A stretch of DNA of 64,000 nt from an uncultured Lachnospiraceae bacterium. Lineage in GTDB: Bacteria; Bacillota; Clostridia; Lachnospirales; Lachnospiraceae. The stretch's first letter is position 1, and every line of letters begins with the position of its first letter. The notes beneath the pieces are model-generated. The model did not search any database and was not told the DNA's origin. It worked only from the letters and a program-made list of their open reading frames with translations. The stretch spans positions 186,001 through 250,000 of the forward strand of contig CAJUDH010000002.1 of the NCBI GenBank assembly GCA_910584845.1, given 5' to 3'. This document shows positions 34,931-44,300 of this stretch, piece by piece. Both the position numbers and the translations under genes were made by a program.

Positions 34931-37378
34931 TTAAAAATCTTCTTCCCACAATCTGCTGGGCAGCCATAGCCAGAACACTTCTTCCTGTGGCTGGCCCTCC
35001 CCGTAGGAAAGCACGACCCGAAGCTGCCCATCCCCCATATTCTCCATATGGCAGGCCTCCTGCCCCCTGGTTTCCCCGTTTTCCAGGTATTCCCAATGCC
35101 CCTGGGGGGCTCCCAAGTTTTCCAATGCCGCTGCCATCAGGCGCTTTTCTTCCCAGTCCATCCAAATACAAGTGCCGTCCTCCCTGACGGTGACCAGGCT
35201 CCCGGGAAGTTCCCCTATTTTTTCTTCCCCCGTAAAGTCCGCCCTCATCCGCATCAGCGGCTTGGGGAAGGCCGCGTCATTGGTCCATCCCTCATAATAA
35301 AGGTAGCCGCCTGCATAGCACATGCCCTCTGCCACCCCATAACGCACCATCCCGACCTGGCGTCCGCTGCCGTCCAGGCAGATGCTCACCGGCAAAGGCC
35401 TTTTGACGCTTATCAAGGTGGCTTCTTCAAAACCCATATAGACCAGCCGCCCTTCCGCCAGCACCACTTTCTGGCGGCCCCCCCGGTCCACATACATCAG
35501 GTCGTCTATCCGTTCATCTTCCCCCTCCCTGCTGCGTGCCAGCTCCATGCGGCCATAGGGGGTATGGTAACGGTCAAACGCCTCATAGTCCGTCTTTTCA
35601 AAACCGATTGCTTCCCTTGGCGTGCGCACATAGTAATCAAACCCGTCCCGTGAAAATAGCCAATAGCTTTCGCTGGTTTCCCCTTCCGGGTTCTTTTGTT
35701 CCCTTTGGTCGCCCAAAAACAAAAAGACTTGGTCCATTTCCTGTGAGCCAGGGTCGTAATATCCATAAAACAAGTCAATCAAAGAGCCAACCCCCTCGCT
35801 TGACGCCCGGCCCCCTAATACGCCAATCCGCCCGTCCGCCATTTTTACAGCGCTATAGGCCACGATCCCCGCACCCCTTTCCGCCCTGCTTTTCATCCGG
35901 AACACATCCTCTTTTTGTATGGCCTCCCCGGTTTGGGCATGGCCCTCCAAAACCTGGTCCAAAGCCTCCCCTGCCTCAGGCCCGGGGATAAACAGTTGCC
36001 GCGTCCATTGGCCGCTTTCCCCCCTCTCAAAAGAAAACACCCCGAAATCACCGTGGAATATAAGCGAATCGCCGGAAGCAAAGTCCAGAAATACCGGGGA
36101 GGCCCCTTCTAATCCCCCTTGGCTGCCTTGGGGGGCCTTTCCGCCCTCCCCTTTGCCTTCTTTAATTTGCACCGAAGCCAGCCATTGGGAATCCGGCCTG
36201 CCGGCCTGAAAAGTTTCCTCCCCCCATTTTCCGGCCACGAAAATGCTGGTAGGCCCGTCGGCGCCCCCAATCACATAAACCGGGTCCCTGCCTTTTTCTT
36301 CCTGCCCTCTGGCCCCATCCCCTTCCTGCCCTCCCCATTCCGGGCTGGTCATCAGCCCGATGCCTACGGCTGCCAGTGCCACTGCGGCAACTGCCGTCAA
36401 TGCGATTCCCGGCTTATGGTAAGACAAAATGTTGCGGATCCTCTGGTATGTGTAGTTCTTGCCAAAAGCCAAGGGCAGCAAGCCGCTTTGGGTTTCCGCC
36501 TGCGCCAGCAGAACCCGGGAATATGCCTTACGCCCGTCCAGGCTCAGATTTTTCAGCACACTCTCGTCACAGGACATCTCCATGTCGGCGCACAATAGCC
36601 GGAAAGCCACCCAAGAAAGGGGGTTGAACCAATGGACGGCCACTGCCAAAAACCCCAGCATTTTCACCACATAATCGTTTCTTCGGATATGTGCCTGTTC
36701 ATGGCGCAGCACATATAAGCGGGCCCCTTCCTCCAGCCCGGAAGGCAAATAAATCACCGGATGAAAAAATCCCAGTACAAAAGCCCCGTCAATCTGGTCG
36801 GACTCTTTTACCATAACTTTTTTCTTCCTTCCAAACCCTCCCTGCCCCCACGTTCCCCGGCCGCGCCCCCTCCTTTGGGGCGCCCCTCTGCCCTGGTTGG
36901 CCATAACGCCGTTTTCTTCCCAGCCATCTGCCCGCACCGCCGTAGCCAGTTTTTTTTGCAGCTTCCACAGCAGCAGCAAATGATAGCCCACGAAGCCTGA
37001 CATGCCCGCAACCCAAACGGCAAAGGCCACGGCGAGCCATGTTTGGATGGGGTTTATGGAATTTTCCGGGGTTTTGGCGGCAAGGCTTTCTTCCATGGCA
37101 TGGTTCACTGCCTGGTCTATCCAGACCACCCCTGTCTCAATCCCTGGTTTCTCCTGGTAAACAATTTCCTGCCTCACCGGTTCTGGATTAACCGGAAATA
37201 AAGTATAAGGCGACACGATGTCCACCGGGCACAAGAAGCGGAACAGGGCCGCCATCCACAGCCCGTAAGAATATGCCTTGGGCAGACGTTTTATCAGGAT
37301 CCGCAGCACCAGTATCAATAAAACCGTACATCCTGCCGCAAAGCTCATGTTCCCTAACCGAATCATCACGTTTTCCAT
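34931..37378 (-). CDS. BlaR1/M56-family membrane metallopeptidase sensor
   Basis: 815 residues. Four hydrophobic helices in the first ~350 residues, with a cytoplasmic zinc-protease loop: HEQAH at about 226-230 (HExxH) and CADMEMSCDE downstream. The ~430-residue C-terminal part is extracellular but has no penicillin-binding SxxK/SxN/KTG set, so it is unlikely to sense beta-lactams by acylation. It includes a VIGGADGPTSIFVAG motif after the last helix. A Gly/Arg-rich insert (about 162-185) interrupts the cytoplasmic loop. It follows the BlaI gene by 39 bases; on signalling it should cleave or trigger loss of that repressor. Confidence 0.88.
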   Translation of the reverse strand: MENVMIRLGNMSFAAGCTVLLILVLRILIKRLPKAYSYGLWMAALFRFLCPVDIVSPYTLFPVNPEPVRQEIVYQEKPGIETGVVWIDQAVNHAMEESLAAKTPENSINPIQTWLAVAFAVWVAGMSGFVGYHLLLLWKLQKKLATAVRADGWEENGVMANQGRGAPQRRGRGRGTWGQGGFGRKKKVMVKESDQIDGAFVLGFFHPVIYLPSGLEEGARLYVLRHEQAHIRRNDYVVKMLGFLAVAVHWFNPLSWVAFRLLCADMEMSCDESVLKNLSLDGRKAYSRVLLAQAETQSGLLPLAFGKNYTYQRIRNILSYHKPGIALTAVAAVALAAVGIGLMTSPEWGGQEGDGARGQEEKGRDPVYVIGGADGPTSIFVAGKWGEETFQAGRPDSQWLASVQIKEGKGEGGKAPQGSQGGLEGASPVFLDFASGDSLIFHGDFGVFSFERGESGQWTRQLFIPGPEAGEALDQVLEGHAQTGEAIQKEDVFRMKSRAERGAGIVAYSAVKMADGRIGVLGGRASSEGVGSLIDLFYGYYDPGSQEMDQVFLFLGDQREQKNPEGETSESYWLFSRDGFDYYVRTPREAIGFEKTDYEAFDRYHTPYGRMELARSREGEDERIDDLMYVDRGGRQKVVLAEGRLVYMGFEEATLISVKRPLPVSICLDGSGRQVGMVRYGVAEGMCYAGGYLYYEGWTNDAAFPKPLMRMRADFTGEEKIGELPGSLVTVREDGTCIWMDWEEKRLMAAALENLGAPQGHWEYLENGETRGQEACHMENMGDGQLRVVLSYGEGQPQEEVFWLWLPSRLWEEDF

Positions 37379-37417
37379 TGCCCCTCCATTCTGGCAACCC
37401 TTCCGGTCCCCATGTTG

Positions 37418-37780
37418 TCAGCCCTCCACCGCCTTGTTAATCATGTCCCTTAATTTTTCCGCCTCTTCTTCGGTCAGCCTCCGGTCCGACAAAAAGGCGG
37501 TCACGAAAGCCGGAAGGGATCCCCCGAAGCTTTTATCTACCACTGCCTTGCTTTCCCTCTTTTGCACTTCTTCCCGCTTCACCAGCGCAGTCACCACTGC
37601 ATTTTCATTTTTCACGAACCCCCTCTGGGCAAGCTTTTTCAATACGGTGAAACAAGTGGATTTCTTCCATCCCAGCCGCTCCAGGCACAGCCGCACCAGA
37701 TCCATAGACCGTATGGGTTCCTGTTCCCATATCAAATCCATAAGGCGGTACTCCCCTTCAAACAGGCGCTTATCCTCCAT
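37418..37780 (-). CDS. blaI: BlaI/MecI-family repressor
   Basis: 120 residues, winged helix: EYRLMDLIWEQEPIRSMDLVRLCLERLGWKKSTCFTVLKKLAQRGFV (the family core, residues 10-56) and a C-terminal dimerisation helix pair. It should repress its own operon with the M56 gene through two palindromes upstream. Gene symbol marks the family, not beta-lactam resistance. Confidence 0.92.
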   Translation of the reverse strand: MEDKRLFEGEYRLMDLIWEQEPIRSMDLVRLCLERLGWKKSTCFTVLKKLAQRGFVKNENAVVTALVKREEVQKRESKAVVDKSFGGSLPAFVTAFLSDRRLTEEEAEKLRDMINKAVEG

Positions 37781-37854
37781 ATCCGCCCTCCTTTCTCCCC
37801 CGTCAGGGCCTGCCTATCCTGCTGCCGCAGCCGCACCACCCTGATAAGGTATAA

Positions 37855-37911
37855 GTCTATTGTGATAGACCTCTTTCCGTTAAGTCTATCATAATAGACC
37901 TAATATGTCAA
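37855..37911 (-). promoter_or_regulatory. BlaI-operon promoter with two operators
   Basis: Two 6-4-6 palindromes, GTCTATTGTGATAGAC (37855-37870) and GTCTATCATAATAGAC (37884-37899), 29 bases centre to centre. On the minus strand TTGACA (37906-37911), 17 bases, TAGACT (37883-37888): the first operator covers the spacer and -10, the second lies just past the start site. Confidence 0.8.
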
Positions 37912-37971
37912 TACCCCCCCCGTTTTACCTGTTTTCAAACATCCTTCCTTTTAATAGCAGGCTTTCCTACA

Positions 37972-38000
37972 GAAAAAAACGGAGAAGATCCATCTTCTCC
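37972..38000 (-). terminator. Terminator of the secreted repeat protein gene
   Basis: On the minus strand GGAGAAGAT and ATCTTCTCC with a 2-base loop, followed by a run of seven T. Confidence 0.85.
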
Positions 38001-38037
38001 GTTCCCAATCGTTAAAAATATGTTTTCCGAAAACCCT

Positions 38038-39051
38038 TTACTGGATCCAAACACCGTTGGCATCCACCCGGTTCCCGTCAGGGGTAATGGTATTCACCAG
38101 CATAGCGCCCAGGTTATTCCCCGGCGTGGTATCACAGTAATACCATTTTCCGCCACTCTGAACCCAGCCTGTATGCATATAGCCGGTAGGGTTAAAGAAA
38201 TACCACAGTCCGTTAATCTGCTGCCAGCAGTTCGCCGGGTATGTACCATTGGCATTACGGTACCACCAGCCCACGTTATCCTGCTGCCATGCGCCTTGTG
38301 TAGGCGTTGGCGTGTTAGGGGAAGTACTGTTCCCGTTGTTGTAAGAACCGCTTTTGATATAAGCCAGCTTTTCCTCATCCACATAAAGGGAATCCGACTC
38401 ATACCAGTCTCCCCGCTTGTTATTGCTGTTAATGGCGCGGACTTTGAAATAATAATCCCCCACCCGGGTAATGCTGCTGCTGAAATCATAACGGTCGCTG
38501 GTCGTTGTAATTGCAGAGCCGACGGAACTGCTCTCCCTATATAGGCGGATCTGGTAGCTTTTGGCCCCGTCCGTCGGTTCCCACACCGCTATGGGGCTCT
38601 GATCCCCTTCCCATTCCACCCCTTCAATCTCCAGGGTGCCCTCCAAAGCATCCAGCTTAATGGTAATGGTTAAAACCGAATTTTTCTCGCTCCGGTGGGA
38701 CGTGACATAGGTAGCGTCATCGCCCTTAAGGGAGACTTTTGATTTCCCCATGGAGGCAAAATAATAACCGTCGTCCGCTTCTAAGGTCACTTCTACCCTG
38801 GGCACGTCGCCGCTCAGCCATTCGCCCTCGTCATTGACCACGAAAATCTCGGTTACTTCATAACCTGCCTTGTCGTTGGAAGTTACGTTCACGTTGCTAT
38901 TGTCGCCGCCGGCCTCAATGGAGGAACTGACCGTGAGGCTCACGTTCGTAATCTTCTCCCTGTCCTCTGCCGCCCATGTAGTACCTGCAAAAAGCGCTGC
39001 CAGCATACCGGCCCCCAGCATTACCGTTAATCCTTTTCTCCACAACCTCAT
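38038..39051 (-). CDS. Secreted protein with choline-binding-like repeats
   Basis: 337 residues. Signal peptide cleaved after GTTWAA near residue 28. Residues 30-150 form an acidic beta-rich domain, about 150-220 a fibronectin-III-like module (SPIAVWEPTDGAKSYQIRLYRE), then a Ser/Thr/Pro linker and three or four cell-wall-binding repeats: VGWWYRNANGTYPANCW, GLWYFFNPTGYMHTGW, GKWYYCDTTPG. Such repeats bind choline or other wall polymers, so it should sit on the cell surface. Role otherwise unknown. AGGAGGAAGG precedes the start. Confidence 0.82.
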   Translation of the reverse strand: MRLWRKGLTVMLGAGMLAALFAGTTWAAEDREKITNVSLTVSSSIEAGGDNSNVNVTSNDKAGYEVTEIFVVNDEGEWLSGDVPRVEVTLEADDGYYFASMGKSKVSLKGDDATYVTSHRSEKNSVLTITIKLDALEGTLEIEGVEWEGDQSPIAVWEPTDGAKSYQIRLYRESSSVGSAITTTSDRYDFSSSITRVGDYYFKVRAINSNNKRGDWYESDSLYVDEEKLAYIKSGSYNNGNSTSPNTPTPTQGAWQQDNVGWWYRNANGTYPANCWQQINGLWYFFNPTGYMHTGWVQSGGKWYYCDTTPGNNLGAMLVNTITPDGNRVDANGVWIQ

Positions 39052-39270
39052 ATATCCTTCCTCCTTACGCTTAAAACTTACAGGCAGCCATTTCCCTTAT
39101 TGCCGGTCCATGGCCCCATTGATCCTTAATAAATATATACAAAAAAGAAATGTACAAACTGTGACAAAAATCTGACGATTACAGGTCAAAAAACCTACAA
39201 ATCTCTTACTCTTTTTGATTTTCCAATATATGCCCTGGGCCTTAAGCTCAAATACAGGAAGGAAAAAACG

Positions 39271-40563
39271 TCACCCGACTTTAAGCCGGAATTTATTGGC
39301 CTGCTTTTCCGAATCCACCAGCTCGATCATGGCGCCCAGTTTCTGTAGTTTTTCTTCAAAACTCTCATAGCCCCGCTGGATATAGCCAATCTCGTCCACA
39401 ACCGTAAACCCTTCTGCCGCAAGCCCGGCAAGCACCAAGGCAGCCCCTGCCCGCAGGTCCGGGGACTCCACCAGCGCCCCGGTAAACCCTTTCACCCCGT
39501 CAATCACGGCCACGTTGCCTTCCACTTTGATATTGCTGCCCATCCGGGCCAGCTCGTCCACATATTTAAACCGGTTTTCGAAAATGCTTTCCGTAATCAT
39601 GCTGGTGCCTTCCGTCAACGCCAAAGTCACCGCCATCTGGGGCTGCATATCCGTAGGGAACCCCGGATAGGGCAACGTCTTGATATGGGTGGAATGCTGC
39701 CATGGCTTGCCTACCACCCGCACTTCGTCATCCCCCTCAATGACCTCGCAGCCAATCTCCAAAAGCTTGGCCGAAATTGCCTCCAAATGTTTCGGGATTA
39801 CATTTTTCACCGTGACGTCCCCCCGGGTAACCGCCGCCGCGCACATAAAGGTACCTGCTTCGATCTGATCCGGAATAATGGAATATTCGGTCCCATGGAA
39901 TTTGCGCACGCCACGGATACGGATAATATCGGTCCCTGCCCCTTTGATATTGGCCCCCATGCTGTTGAGGAAATTGGCCACATCCACCACATGGGGCTCT
40001 TTCGCGGCATTTTCCAAAATGGTCTGCCCTTCCGCCAGGGCCGCCGCCATCATAATATTGATCGTTGCGCCTACGGACACCACGTCCAGATAAATATGCC
40101 CGCCGACCAGGTCAATGGCATGGGCCAGCACCGCCCCCCGCTCAATCTCAATCTTTGCCCCCAGTGCCCGAAACCCTTTCAAGTGCTGGTCGATGGGCCT
40201 GCTGCCGATATTGCACCCGCCCGGAAGGGGCACCTCTGCACTTTTATATTTCCCCAACAGCGCACCGATAAAATAATAAGACGCACGGATCTTACGGATA
40301 TAGTCGTCGTCCACGGACACTTCATGGACCGTAGAGCCGTTAATACGCACGGTATGGCTGTCCAGGCGCTCCACGTGGGCGCCAATCTCCTGGATTGCCT
40401 CCAACATCACGTTTATATCCCTCACATCCGGCAAATTATCTATCACAACACTCTCGTCCGTCATAATGGAAGCCGCAAGGATCCCTAATGCCGCATTCTT
40501 TGCCCCGCTTATCTGCACTTCCCCTACCAGCGGGTTGCCGCCCTTCATAATATATTGGTTCAT
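39271..40563 (-). CDS. murA: UDP-N-acetylglucosamine 1-carboxyvinyltransferase
   Basis: 430 residues, first committed step of peptidoglycan synthesis (enolpyruvyl transfer from PEP), cytosolic. EPSP-synthase fold with GGNPLVGEVQISGAKNAAL at the N-terminus and the active-site cysteine kept in PGGCNIGSRPIDQHLKG, so fosfomycin sensitivity is expected at the target level. YPGFPTDMQPQ is also present. The start is the ATG of MNQYIMKG; 9 upstream codons are not family-like. Confidence 0.96.
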   Translation of the reverse strand: MNQYIMKGGNPLVGEVQISGAKNAALGILAASIMTDESVVIDNLPDVRDINVMLEAIQEIGAHVERLDSHTVRINGSTVHEVSVDDDYIRKIRASYYFIGALLGKYKSAEVPLPGGCNIGSRPIDQHLKGFRALGAKIEIERGAVLAHAIDLVGGHIYLDVVSVGATINIMMAAALAEGQTILENAAKEPHVVDVANFLNSMGANIKGAGTDIIRIRGVRKFHGTEYSIIPDQIEAGTFMCAAAVTRGDVTVKNVIPKHLEAISAKLLEIGCEVIEGDDEVRVVGKPWQHSTHIKTLPYPGFPTDMQPQMAVTLALTEGTSMITESIFENRFKYVDELARMGSNIKVEGNVAVIDGVKGFTGALVESPDLRAGAALVLAGLAAEGFTVVDEIGYIQRGYESFEEKLQKLGAMIELVDSEKQANKFRLKVG

Positions 40564-41085
40564 ATCACACCTCTGCCTGTTGCCTGGCAACTTTGATTTT
40601 CTATTTTCTTCCTAATTTCATTTCCAATCACGGTTGTGGTTACGTCTGGCCATGCTTTATAGCCGATAAACAACAAATTATGACATTTTTTACGAAATCA
40701 TTAAAAATTCATTTAATCTTCTTAATGATTATACCACAGAATTGAAATTTGTAAAGGGTTAGAAATTCCTCCAGAAACTTGTATGGACGCCAAAAACCGA
40801 CATTTTTAACATATTTTCAGCCTCTACTTCCAAATTTTACCACAGGAAATAGTAATATTCAACAAAATCCGCCCGGCCCCATGGGGAGGCGCCGGGCGCC
40901 CCGCCCGGCGGAAAACGCTATCAGCTTTTTTCAGGGCAAGGGATCCGGGTTATCAGGGGGGCACGGTTGTTCCACTGCTTTTAAACACGCCATGAACCCC
41001 TATGGGGCATTTTCGTTTCATGGATGGCTTTTTTGCAACAAAATAGGCAGCAAACCTTATCCTACCGGTTTGCTGCCCTTTTACG
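40564..41085. other. Gap between murA and tRNA-Gln
   Basis: 522 bases with no gene. It contains a GC-rich self-complementary block (CGCCGGGCG/CGCCCGGCG near 40890-40915), a CCATGAA/TTCATGG inverted repeat (about 40990-41023) and the tRNA terminator at the right end. No RNA family was recognised. Confidence 0.5.
41037..41077 (-). terminator. tRNA-Gln terminator
   Basis: On the minus strand GGCAGCAAACC pairs with GGTTTGCTGCC over a 10-base loop, followed by TATTTTGTTG. Confidence 0.8.
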
Positions 41086-41157
41086 CTGGGCTACAAGGAT
41101 TCGAACCTTGAACTGACGGAGTCAGAGTCCGTTGCCTTACCATTTGGCGATAGCCCA
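41086..41157 (-). tRNA. tRNA-Gln (CTG)
   Basis: 72-nt cloverleaf on the minus strand: acceptor TGGGCTA/TAGCCCA, D arm with AATGGTAAGG, anticodon arm ACGGA-CTCTGAC-TCCGT giving anticodon CTG, T arm CAAGG-TTCGAAT-CCTTG, discriminator G. CCA is not encoded. Confidence 0.97.
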
Positions 41158-41346
41158 TTGCTGCAACGAGTATCATTATATATGAAAATCCCTTTTTGGT
41201 CAAGCCTTTTTTTGAATTTTTTTCATTTTTTGGCGCTTATTTGATCCTCTATCCATGGACTCAAAAACGGCATTATCCTTTGTCTTGCATAAACGGGCTT
41301 TTGCACAATGGACAGAAAACCGGCGGTTACATCCGGCCCATAGAAA

Positions 41347-41385
41347 GCGCCGCAGCTGCAAAAGGCTATTTTGCAGCTGCGGCGC
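41347..41385 (-). terminator. Terminator of the LPKTG protein gene
   Basis: 17-bp perfect stem (GCGCCGCAGCTGCAAAA and complement) with a 5-base loop, just past the stop codon. Confidence 0.75.
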
Positions 41386-41396
41386 CATTTTTACAG

Positions 41397-44300
41397 TCAG
41401 CCCTTTTTCCGTAAACGTACATGCCCTAAGGCAAACATACCTCCCAGTGAAATAGCGGCTAAAACCATCCATAAAAGCGGACGGCTGCCGTCCCCTGTTT
41501 TGGGGAGCTGGTTCATCCAGGCAAGAGGAATTTCGTTTTCTAACATATAGACAAATTCCTGGGTTTCCGGATTCCATACCTTAAGGTAAGTTTGGGGCAC
41601 CCCGTTCTCCACGATGGTCACCTGCTCCGGGCTGGCCGGGTCATTGGGATCCGGCAGCTGAGGCATATCCGGTTCCGGGTTAGAAGGCTCCTCGGTTACA
41701 GGGCCGGGGGTTGGGGAGGGCGGGGTCGGTTTTGGGGTAGGGCCAGGGTCGTTGCCGCTTCCTCCGGACCCGCCAGGCTTATTGGGTTTTGTAGGTTCAG
41801 TGGGAACCTCTTCACGGATATAGCGGAGGATAATGATTTCTTCGCCGCTTTCCAGCGCGGCTGCCCACTGTTTATCCCTAATGCTCACATACCCATCCCC
41901 TTCTTTGCGGCCATATCCCACATTATAGTATTGATAGGTATAAAATTGGTTGCTTCCTTCGGGGGCATGCCGGTTCCTCTCCTGGACGTTTTCTTTAGTA
42001 TAATGCTGTTCTATGGGTGCGGAAATATTTTCGATTTCCGTTATGCCTTCAAAGGTATATACATAGCCGATCCGGTCTGTCAAAGTACCGTTAAAAGAAT
42101 CTTCTCCCGTTATATTTTCGGCAGCGCCGTCGCCTACGCGGCCATCCCTCATAGGCACAAGGCTACCGCCTTTTGCCATAAGCCGGCTGCCCTCTTCGGA
42201 ACCGATATGGCTGTCGTCGGATTCGGGTTCCTTTTCCCGGTAGTAATATTCGTGGACAACGTTGTAAGAAGCTTTGACTGAGCCCTCCACGTCCACCGTC
42301 CGGTAGTACCGGAGGATAATAATCTGATCCCCGGCTTCGGTTGCATAAGCCGCCTTCATTTTGGTATCCGGCGTGTAACGCCAGCCTTCCCCGGCATTCC
42401 CTTCCCCGGTAAAGGCTCCGGTGTTGCTGCTTTGTGTTACTTTTCCATAGACAGGGTAGTCATAAGTATAATGATATTTCTTGCCGTCCACATCGAAATT
42501 TTGCGGGTCAGGATCTTTTTCAACCTCATCGGCAGTATGTGGTTTTTTCCTCTTTTCCTGTGTGAGCCAACCCACGTCCAAAGTCTCCAATCCGCTGGCC
42601 CCCTCCCAATGGTCGCCGTCTTTATCCCGCAGGTAATAGACATGGATGACTTTATATGAACCGGTAACGGGCTCTTCCTCCCGATAGTAACGCATGATGA
42701 TGATTTCTTCACCGTCCTCCGTCATCTTTACATGATGCATGGATTCGTCTGCTTCATAGAAATATCCGTTTCCGTCTTTATCCTCTGCCTGGTCTGACAA
42801 TAAGATCCCGGTATCCCGGCCCCCGGTGTTTCTTCCTGTAAACAAGTAGCCTTCCCCGGAAATATCGTATTCTAAAACCTCATCGCCATCCGGGGTTTCG
42901 TCCTCTGAAACCTCGTCCCCGTCCAAAATTTCGTCGTCCGGCTTGCGCGCCTTACGGTAAGAAGCCGCATTGCCAGGGGTGGCTTTTTCCGTCTGGCCGC
43001 CGGAAAGGGACGCATTGCTGGAAGAGGCTTTCTGCTGCCTGGTATCCTGCCTTTCGCTGTTGGACGGCGTGGCATTGCCAGGGGTGGCCAATTGAAAAGC
43101 TGCCGCCTTATCTTTCGTTTCCTCGGACACCATACCGTAGCCATGCCTTGCCATAGGCCTATATTTATGATTGCCGTGCATAAGTTCCAGGCCTACGGTC
43201 TGATAGTCATATTCCTCATCATCCAGCTTTCCATAAATGGTGTTAAGCAAACTTGACCCCTCGTAATGATAACCGCCGTTGGAATCCTTCAAATAATATT
43301 CATGGATAACACGGTAAGCCCCCTGTACTTCAGCAAAGGTATTGGTAAACGTTACCGTAGCGGAAGATGCCGAGTTGATCAGCACCGTACTGCTGTCGCT
43401 ATAAGCCAATTCAAAACCCGCGTCTTCGTCGTCAATTGCCTTTATCTGATATTTCCCTGGCAAAAGGCGGATCTCCTGGCTGTCCTCTCCTGCCCCAAGG
43501 GATAGCTGCGCCACCACAGGGGAGGTTATATTCCCCGAATTATCGCTGCTAAGATTGCCATTTTGGTCTTTTTGATATACGATGAACCCATAAGTCCGCC
43601 CGCCGTCATTGCCTGCCGGTTTGTGGACCGTCAGGCTGCGCTCCCCAAAAACCTCTATGTCAAAATAATGTTCCTTCTGGGTAGTATCCTTTTCATCATC
43701 TTCCACAATGATCCGGAAATCGGCGGGGGTGTCTTGGAGGATAGTTTGTTTCACATCATAAGTCCCTTTTGCAAGCCCGTTTAAAGTCACCGTCTGCCCG
43801 GCCTTAAGCATTACCGTGGTTCCGTCTTTATCGGTGACGGCGTTGCCGGTAATGGGGTTTCCCTCTTTATCGGTAACCGTAAAGCCGGTAATGGGGGTTT
43901 GGTTTGCGTCCGTAACCGTATAATAATAAGTAATTTCCTTTGCCGCTATATCTGTATCTTCCGGCTTGCTTATGGTCATCCAGCCGCGTTCGTCTACGGT
44001 TTGCGGGTAGGAAGCAAGGTCCCGGTACGTCCTTGGCAGTTCCTTATAGGTATGTTCCACCCATGAAATCTGGCATTTGGCGCCAACCGTCGCAGCCGTC
44101 GCCTGGGCCCCCACCCAAAACCGGTTCGCCGGCCCGGGGATAAACCGGTTATCATAATAAGCACTTCTGTATGTAGTGTTTCCCTTCGCAGCTTTCGCTT
44201 CACGCGTGTTATATACATAGCCACTGACTGCCGACAAGTCCGGCAGACAGACTTGGTACCGGAATTTATAAGTGGCTGTCTCCGGCAGCTTTTTGCCATC

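Noticed and set aside
40779..41111. 110-codon frame ending in the tRNA-Gln gene
   Set aside because: Runs through GC-rich hairpins and into the tRNA; no homology recognised.
42900..43100. Short repeats in the LPKTG gene considered as a CRISPR array
   Set aside because: They are degenerate codons of ATPGN/PSN peptide linkers, without regular spacing.
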